Program-made: the position numbers and the translations under genes
Assembly: GCF_013249045.1 (NCBI RefSeq)
Contig: NZ_JABRWP010000002.1
Coordinates: 434,001-498,000, forward strand
From: Winogradskyella eckloniae
GTDB taxonomy: Bacteria > Bacteroidota > Bacteroidia > Flavobacteriales > Flavobacteriaceae
Direction: 5' to 3'
DNA: 64,000 nucleotides
Shown here: piece by piece, positions 61,052 through 64,000 of the stretch
How the letters are laid out: each line of letters starts with the position of its first letter
Numbering within the stretch: position 1 is the first letter of the stretch
Notes under the pieces: generated by a model
Databases searched by the model: none
The model's input: the letters and a program-made list of their open reading frames with translations, nothing else
Told to the model about the DNA's origin: nothing

Positions 61052-62008
61052 AATCAGGAAAATAAAGTTGAATCTTTGAAGGAAGAATTAACTGAAACCC
61101 ATAATAGAATAAAACCTTTTATTCACAAAACACCAGTATTAAGTTCTAGCTTAATAAATGAAATGGTTGGAACAAACGTTGTGTTTAAATGCGAGAACTT
61201 CCAAAAAATGGGAGCGTTTAAAATGCGAGGAGCAACAAACGCGATTTTATCCTTTTCTGATGAGGAAAGACAAAACGGAGTCGTAACACATTCTTCAGGT
61301 AATTTTGCACAAGCGGTTTCATTAGCAGCATTAAAATTAGCCGTGAAAGCTTATATTGTAATGCCGGAAAACGCACCGCAAGTCAAAAAAAATGCAGTTA
61401 AAACTTATGGAGGAGAAATTATAGAATGTGAATCCACACCAAAAGCAAGGGAAGCTACTGCGAATAAAATAAAAGAAGAAACGGGAGCTTCGTTTTTGCA
61501 TCCATCCAATCAAGATGAGGTCATTTATGGCAATAGTACAGCAGCTATGGAATTGCTTGAGGAATATCCAGATTTAGATGTGATTTTAACGCCAGTTGGA
61601 GGAGGTGGACTCATTGCAGGAACAGCTTTGGCAGCACACTATTTTTCAAACAATTGTAAAGTTATTGGTGGAGAACCGATGGAAGCTGATGATGCGTATC
61701 GTTCTTTAATTTCAGGTAAAATAGAAACAAATGATAGTTTTTATACAATAGCAGATGGCTTAAGAACACATTTGGGTGATCGTAATTTCCCAATTATTCA
61801 AAAGCATGTGGATAAGATTATTCGTGTTGAAGAAGATGAAATTATAAATGCTATGAAATTGATTTGGGAGCGCATGAAGATTATTGTAGAACCTTCATGC
61901 GCAGTCCCATTTGCAGCAGTGTTAAAGAATAAGGAAGAATTTAAAAATAAGAACGTCGGCATTATTTTGTCGGGCGGAAATGTAGATGTAATAAACCTAC
62001 CATTTTAA
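60659..62008 (+). CDS. fused ORF: DUF559 nuclease-like domain + PLP threonine/serine dehydratase
   Basis: Single 449-codon frame from ATG 60659. Residues 1 to about 118 form a DUF559/Vsr-like PD-(D/E)xK domain (LRKNSTLAEVLLWENIKNK, YIVDFY, AIEIDGNSHD). Residues about 121-132 (TPLKSPQGDNTN) are encoded by the right inverted repeat. From about residue 140 it is a fold-type II PLP enzyme of the threonine dehydratase/serine racemase group, with the PLP lysine in GAFKMRGA (residue 188), SSGNFAQA, GGGGLIAG and ILSGGNVD. No ATG precedes the dehydratase; an in-frame TTG at 61076 could give it separately. Fusion or split translation is unresolved. Confidence 0.85.
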   Translation: MKNKIIPYNSKLKEYARALRKNSTLAEVLLWENIKNKALGVQFHRQVPMLDYIVDFYCHELMLAIEIDGNSHDFRYFEDAKRQNKLENEGVEFIRFSDLDVKNNMFSVSLSLEEKVKELKTPLKSPQGDNTNQENKVESLKEELTETHNRIKPFIHKTPVLSSSLINEMVGTNVVFKCENFQKMGAFKMRGATNAILSFSDEERQNGVVTHSSGNFAQAVSLAALKLAVKAYIVMPENAPQVKKNAVKTYGGEIIECESTPKAREATANKIKEETGASFLHPSNQDEVIYGNSTAAMELLEEYPDLDVILTPVGGGGLIAGTALAAHYFSNNCKVIGGEPMEADDAYRSLISGKIETNDSFYTIADGLRTHLGDRNFPIIQKHVDKIIRVEEDEIINAMKLIWERMKIIVEPSCAVPFAAVLKNKEEFKNKNVGIILSGGNVDVINLPF

Positions 62009-62016
62009 AGCGTCTG

Positions 62017-62051
62017 AGTATTGTCCCTAGAGGGGACTTTAGGGGTGTTTT
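62017..62051. repeat. solo R2 repeat after the dehydratase
   Basis: AGTATTGTCCCTAGAGGGGA followed by CTTTAGGGGTGTTTT. It is in the same orientation as the left end of the DUF559 cassette with one base less and small differences. It starts 8 bases after the dehydratase stop and has no partner nearby. Confidence 0.75.
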
Positions 62052-62087
62052 AGAAAAAGTTAAGAACAAAAGTTTAATTAAAAGTTA

Positions 62088-62101
62088 CCCACTTTCGTGG
62101 G
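62088..62101. repeat. CCCAC/GTGGG hairpin before paaH
   Basis: CCCACTTTCGTGGG (62088-62101) is a 5-bp stem with a TTTC loop, similar to R1-class hairpins, and ends 7 bases before the paaH ATG. Confidence 0.5.
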
Positions 62102-62108
62102 CATAAAC

Positions 62109-63284
62109 ATGAACATAGGAATTATAGGTTCAGGAACCATGGGAAGTGGTATTGCGCAAGTCGCAGCAACTGCTGGTTGTACAGTTAAATTATACGATAC
62201 TAATCAAGCAGCTTTAGATAAAGCAAAAGCGAGTTTGGAGAAAATTTTAAATCGTTTAATTGAAAAAGGTCGAATAGATACGGAAGAAAAAAACAGAATT
62301 CAAGGTAATATTCAATATATAGATAGTTTAAAAGATTTAGGAGATTCTAATCTAACTATCGAAGCAATTATCGAAAATTTAGAAATCAAACAAAAAGTGT
62401 TTTCAGAATTGGAAACTTATGTTTCTGAAAATTGCATCATAGCATCAAACACATCAAGTTTATCGATTGCTTCTATTGCAGCTTCATTACAAAAACCAGA
62501 GCGATGTGTCGGAATTCATTTTTTCAATCCTGCGCCTTTAATGAAATTGGTAGAGATCATTCCAGCCATTCAAACATCAAAAGAAGTTCTTGAGAAATCA
62601 ATACAAACAATTTCAGATTGGAAAAAAATTGTGGCTGTTGCTAAAGATACACCAGGATTTATTGTAAATAGAGTCGCGAGACCTTTTTATGGCGAAGCAC
62701 TTCGTATTTACGAAGAAGGATTGGCAGATTTTACAACTATAGACAATAGTTTAAAAAGCATTGGAAAGTTCAGAATGGGACCATTTGAATTGATGGATTT
62801 TATAGGAAATGATGTCAACTACACCGTAACCGAAACCGTTTTTACCGCTTTTTATTTCGATCCAAGATACAAACCAGCATTCACACAAAAACGCTTTGCT
62901 GAAGCAGGATATTTAGGTCGAAAATCAGGAAAAGGTTATTATGATTATGATAAAAATGGAAAGAAAGTAATGAACACTGATGTCGCGTCGAGCGCAGTCG
63001 AGACGTCTCTTTCAGAAACTATTTTCAACAGAGTCCTAGTCATGCTAATCAACGAAGCAGCAGACGCACTATTTTTAAATATCGCATCTGCTGAAGATAT
63101 AGATAATGCCATGACCAAAGGCGTAAATTATCCTAAAGGATTATTGGCTTGGGCAGACGAAAAAGGTATCGATTGGTGTGTTGAACAGTTAGATGCTTTA
63201 TATAGCGAATACCACGAAGATAGATACCGTTGTAGTCTATTATTACGAAAAATGAACAGAGAGAATAAAACGTTTTTTAATTGA
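62109..63284 (+). CDS. paaH: 3-hydroxyacyl-CoA dehydrogenase, probable PaaH
   Basis: NAD-dependent dehydrogenase, probably oxidising 3-hydroxyadipyl-CoA. It has the Rossmann motif GIIGSGTMGSGIAQ (about residues 4-17), SNTSSLSIASIA, the catalytic HFFNPAPLMKLVEI and KDTPGFIVNRV. A first 3HCDH C-terminal domain ends GRKSGKGYYDYD, and a second begins ETIFNRVLVMLINEAADAL. The linker between the two C-terminal domains includes residues encoded by a palindromic repeat (62982-63009). ATG 62109 is preferred to GTG 62097, which is in a hairpin. Confidence 0.93.
   Translation: MNIGIIGSGTMGSGIAQVAATAGCTVKLYDTNQAALDKAKASLEKILNRLIEKGRIDTEEKNRIQGNIQYIDSLKDLGDSNLTIEAIIENLEIKQKVFSELETYVSENCIIASNTSSLSIASIAASLQKPERCVGIHFFNPAPLMKLVEIIPAIQTSKEVLEKSIQTISDWKKIVAVAKDTPGFIVNRVARPFYGEALRIYEEGLADFTTIDNSLKSIGKFRMGPFELMDFIGNDVNYTVTETVFTAFYFDPRYKPAFTQKRFAEAGYLGRKSGKGYYDYDKNGKKVMNTDVASSAVETSLSETIFNRVLVMLINEAADALFLNIASAEDIDNAMTKGVNYPKGLLAWADEKGIDWCVEQLDALYSEYHEDRYRCSLLLRKMNRENKTFFN
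62982..63009. repeat. R5 palindrome translated inside paaH
   Basis: GTCGCGTCGAGCGCAGTCGA followed by GACGTCTC. GC-rich compared with its surroundings and related to GTCACACTGAGCGCAGTCGA at 19485. It is read in frame as VASSAVETSL between the two C-terminal domains of the dehydrogenase. Confidence 0.75.
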
Positions 63285-63287
63285 AGA

Positions 63288-63724
63288 GGTATTAGAAAAT
63301 AAGAATTAGGCATTAGTATGAAAAGTGATTATCATTTTAAATTCGAAGATTTATTAATATATCAAAAGGCTATGGATTTTGGAGAAATAGTAGATGTATT
63401 AGTGAAAAATTTCCCTAATCATGAACTTTATGCCCTTTCATCACAATTTAGAAGAGCAGCAGATTCTATAGCTTTAAATATAGCGGAAGGTTACCCAGGT
63501 TCTGATGCGCAATTTGTAAAGCATATTAATCATGCAATTCATAGCGCTAATGAATGCGTAAGTTGTAGTTCAAAAGCAAAAAGGAGAAAGTATATTAGCT
63601 TTGAAGAGAATGAAAATAATCGAAAATTAATTTCTGAATTAACAAAAATGATGTCCTCATTAAGGAAGAAAATTTTAGAACGAAATACGAAAAACTAATC
63701 CCTAATACCAAAAAACTAATGCCT
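63288..63724. mobile_element. candidate four-helix-bundle cassette 2 with nested inverted borders
   Basis: Outer arms GGTATTAG (63288-63295) and CTAATACC (63702-63709), and arms AGGCATTAGT (63308-63317) and ACTAATGCCT (63715-63724), are exact reverse complements in pairs. They surround one ORF (63318-63698). The left arm abuts the ORF ATG, and the right arm contains the ATG of the following thioesterase. No transposase is present. Confidence 0.55.
63318..63698 (+). CDS. four-helix-bundle (23S rRNA IVP/bAvd-type) protein, copy 2
   Basis: A 126-residue helical protein of the same family as the 57898 gene but clearly divergent from it. It has FKFEDLLIYQKAMDFGEIV, then the ELYALSSQFRRAADSIALNIAEGYPG helix pair and ISELTKMMSSLRKKI. 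The FRRAADSIALNIAEG block is the family hallmark. It is the second member of this family in one operon, here between paaH and paaI. Confidence 0.87.
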   Translation: MKSDYHFKFEDLLIYQKAMDFGEIVDVLVKNFPNHELYALSSQFRRAADSIALNIAEGYPGSDAQFVKHINHAIHSANECVSCSSKAKRRKYISFEENENNRKLISELTKMMSSLRKKILERNTKN

Positions 63725-64000
63725 TTATCTAGTGATAAAATCCCACATAAAATGCTTTCCCAAGATGCATACAGCACTTGGCTAGGAATAGAAATTCTAG
63801 AGAGCGAATTAGGTCGCTGTAAAGTAGCAATGACTATTAGAAAAGAGATGCTAAACAGTATGGGTAAAGCACATGGAGGAATTAGTTATTCCTTAGCAGA
63901 TACGGCATTCGGATTTGCAGCAAACACACATGGTAAATATGCAGTGTCTATAGAAACAAGTATTAACCATATTGAAGCATTAGAAGAAGGTGATTATTTA
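63719..64000 (+). CDS. paaI: PaaI-type thioesterase (5' part, cut by window end)
   Basis: Hotdog-fold acyl-CoA thioesterase of the paa pathway, thought to rescue CoA from dead-end thioesters. The visible 94 codons include KMLSQDAYSTWLGIEI, then CKVAMTIRKEMLNSMGKAHGG with the HGG catalytic-loop motif, and SLADTAFGFAAN. The frame is open to the window end. The start ATG lies within the right border repeat of cassette 2 (ACTAATGCCT). Confidence 0.9.
   Translation, partial: MPLSSDKIPHKMLSQDAYSTWLGIEILESELGRCKVAMTIRKEMLNSMGKAHGGISYSLADTAFGFAANTHGKYAVSIETSINHIEALEEGDYL

Overview
The window is AT-rich chromosome from a gliding-type member of the Flavobacteriaceae (Bacteroidota). Supporting evidence: gldB-gldC, a type IX secretion (T9SS) sorting domain, TAnnTTTG -7 promoter boxes, a tRNA without encoded CCA, a Bacteroidota-type dcw cluster and a phenylacetate (paa) operon. 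Genus is not assignable by eye; marine genera such as Psychroserpens, Olleya or Winogradskyella are a guess. Nothing here was checked against a database.

Layout. 1-4400: two POT peptide transporters and a secreted thioredoxin. 4448-8964 (minus): surE-lpxB-NlpC/P60 lipoprotein-comEC. 9138-13954: Prc-type protease, OppC/DppC-like permease, ysxC and an alpha/beta hydrolase. 14161-30527: a complete division and peptidoglycan cluster, mraZ-rsmH-ftsL-ftsI-murE-mraY-murD-ftsW-murG-murC-ftsQ-ftsA-ftsZ, preceded by phased MraZ boxes and a promoter and closed by a terminator. 30614-44800: yqeY, tRNA-Arg with a 107-bp tandem repeat, SdiA-regulated-like protein, FUSC transporter, glutamate-synthase-like flavoprotein, MtfA-like peptidase, T9SS cargo, polyprenyl synthase, a sigma/anti-sigma locus, a phosphoesterase and a DUF748 protein. 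44931-54228: dnaG, a LuxR-type regulator, nadE, gldBC, three tandem paralogous secreted proteins of unknown function, a DUF4230 protein and a rhodanese. 54338-64000: a TetR regulator with a perfect palindromic operator, then paaE-A-B-C-D-G, a dehydratase, paaH and the start of paaI.

The most unusual aspect is the density of short palindromic interspersed repeats and small repeat-flanked ORFs inside two otherwise ordinary operons. In the dcw cluster, at least five gene junctions carry palindromic repeats. In the paa operon, four accessory ORFs (a GIY-YIG protein, two four-helix-bundle 'IVP'-type proteins and a DUF559 nuclease-like domain) sit between or inside catabolic genes, and three of the four have inverted repeats at their borders. 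The DUF559 unit has perfect 36-bp inverted ends and reads in frame into a PLP dehydratase. Another repeat family supplies the start codon and N-terminal codons of both MurC and PaaD, and one palindrome is translated inside PaaH. Together these look like a set of minimal, transposase-less mobile cassettes and repeats that spread within operons without breaking them. That reading is an inference from sequence layout.
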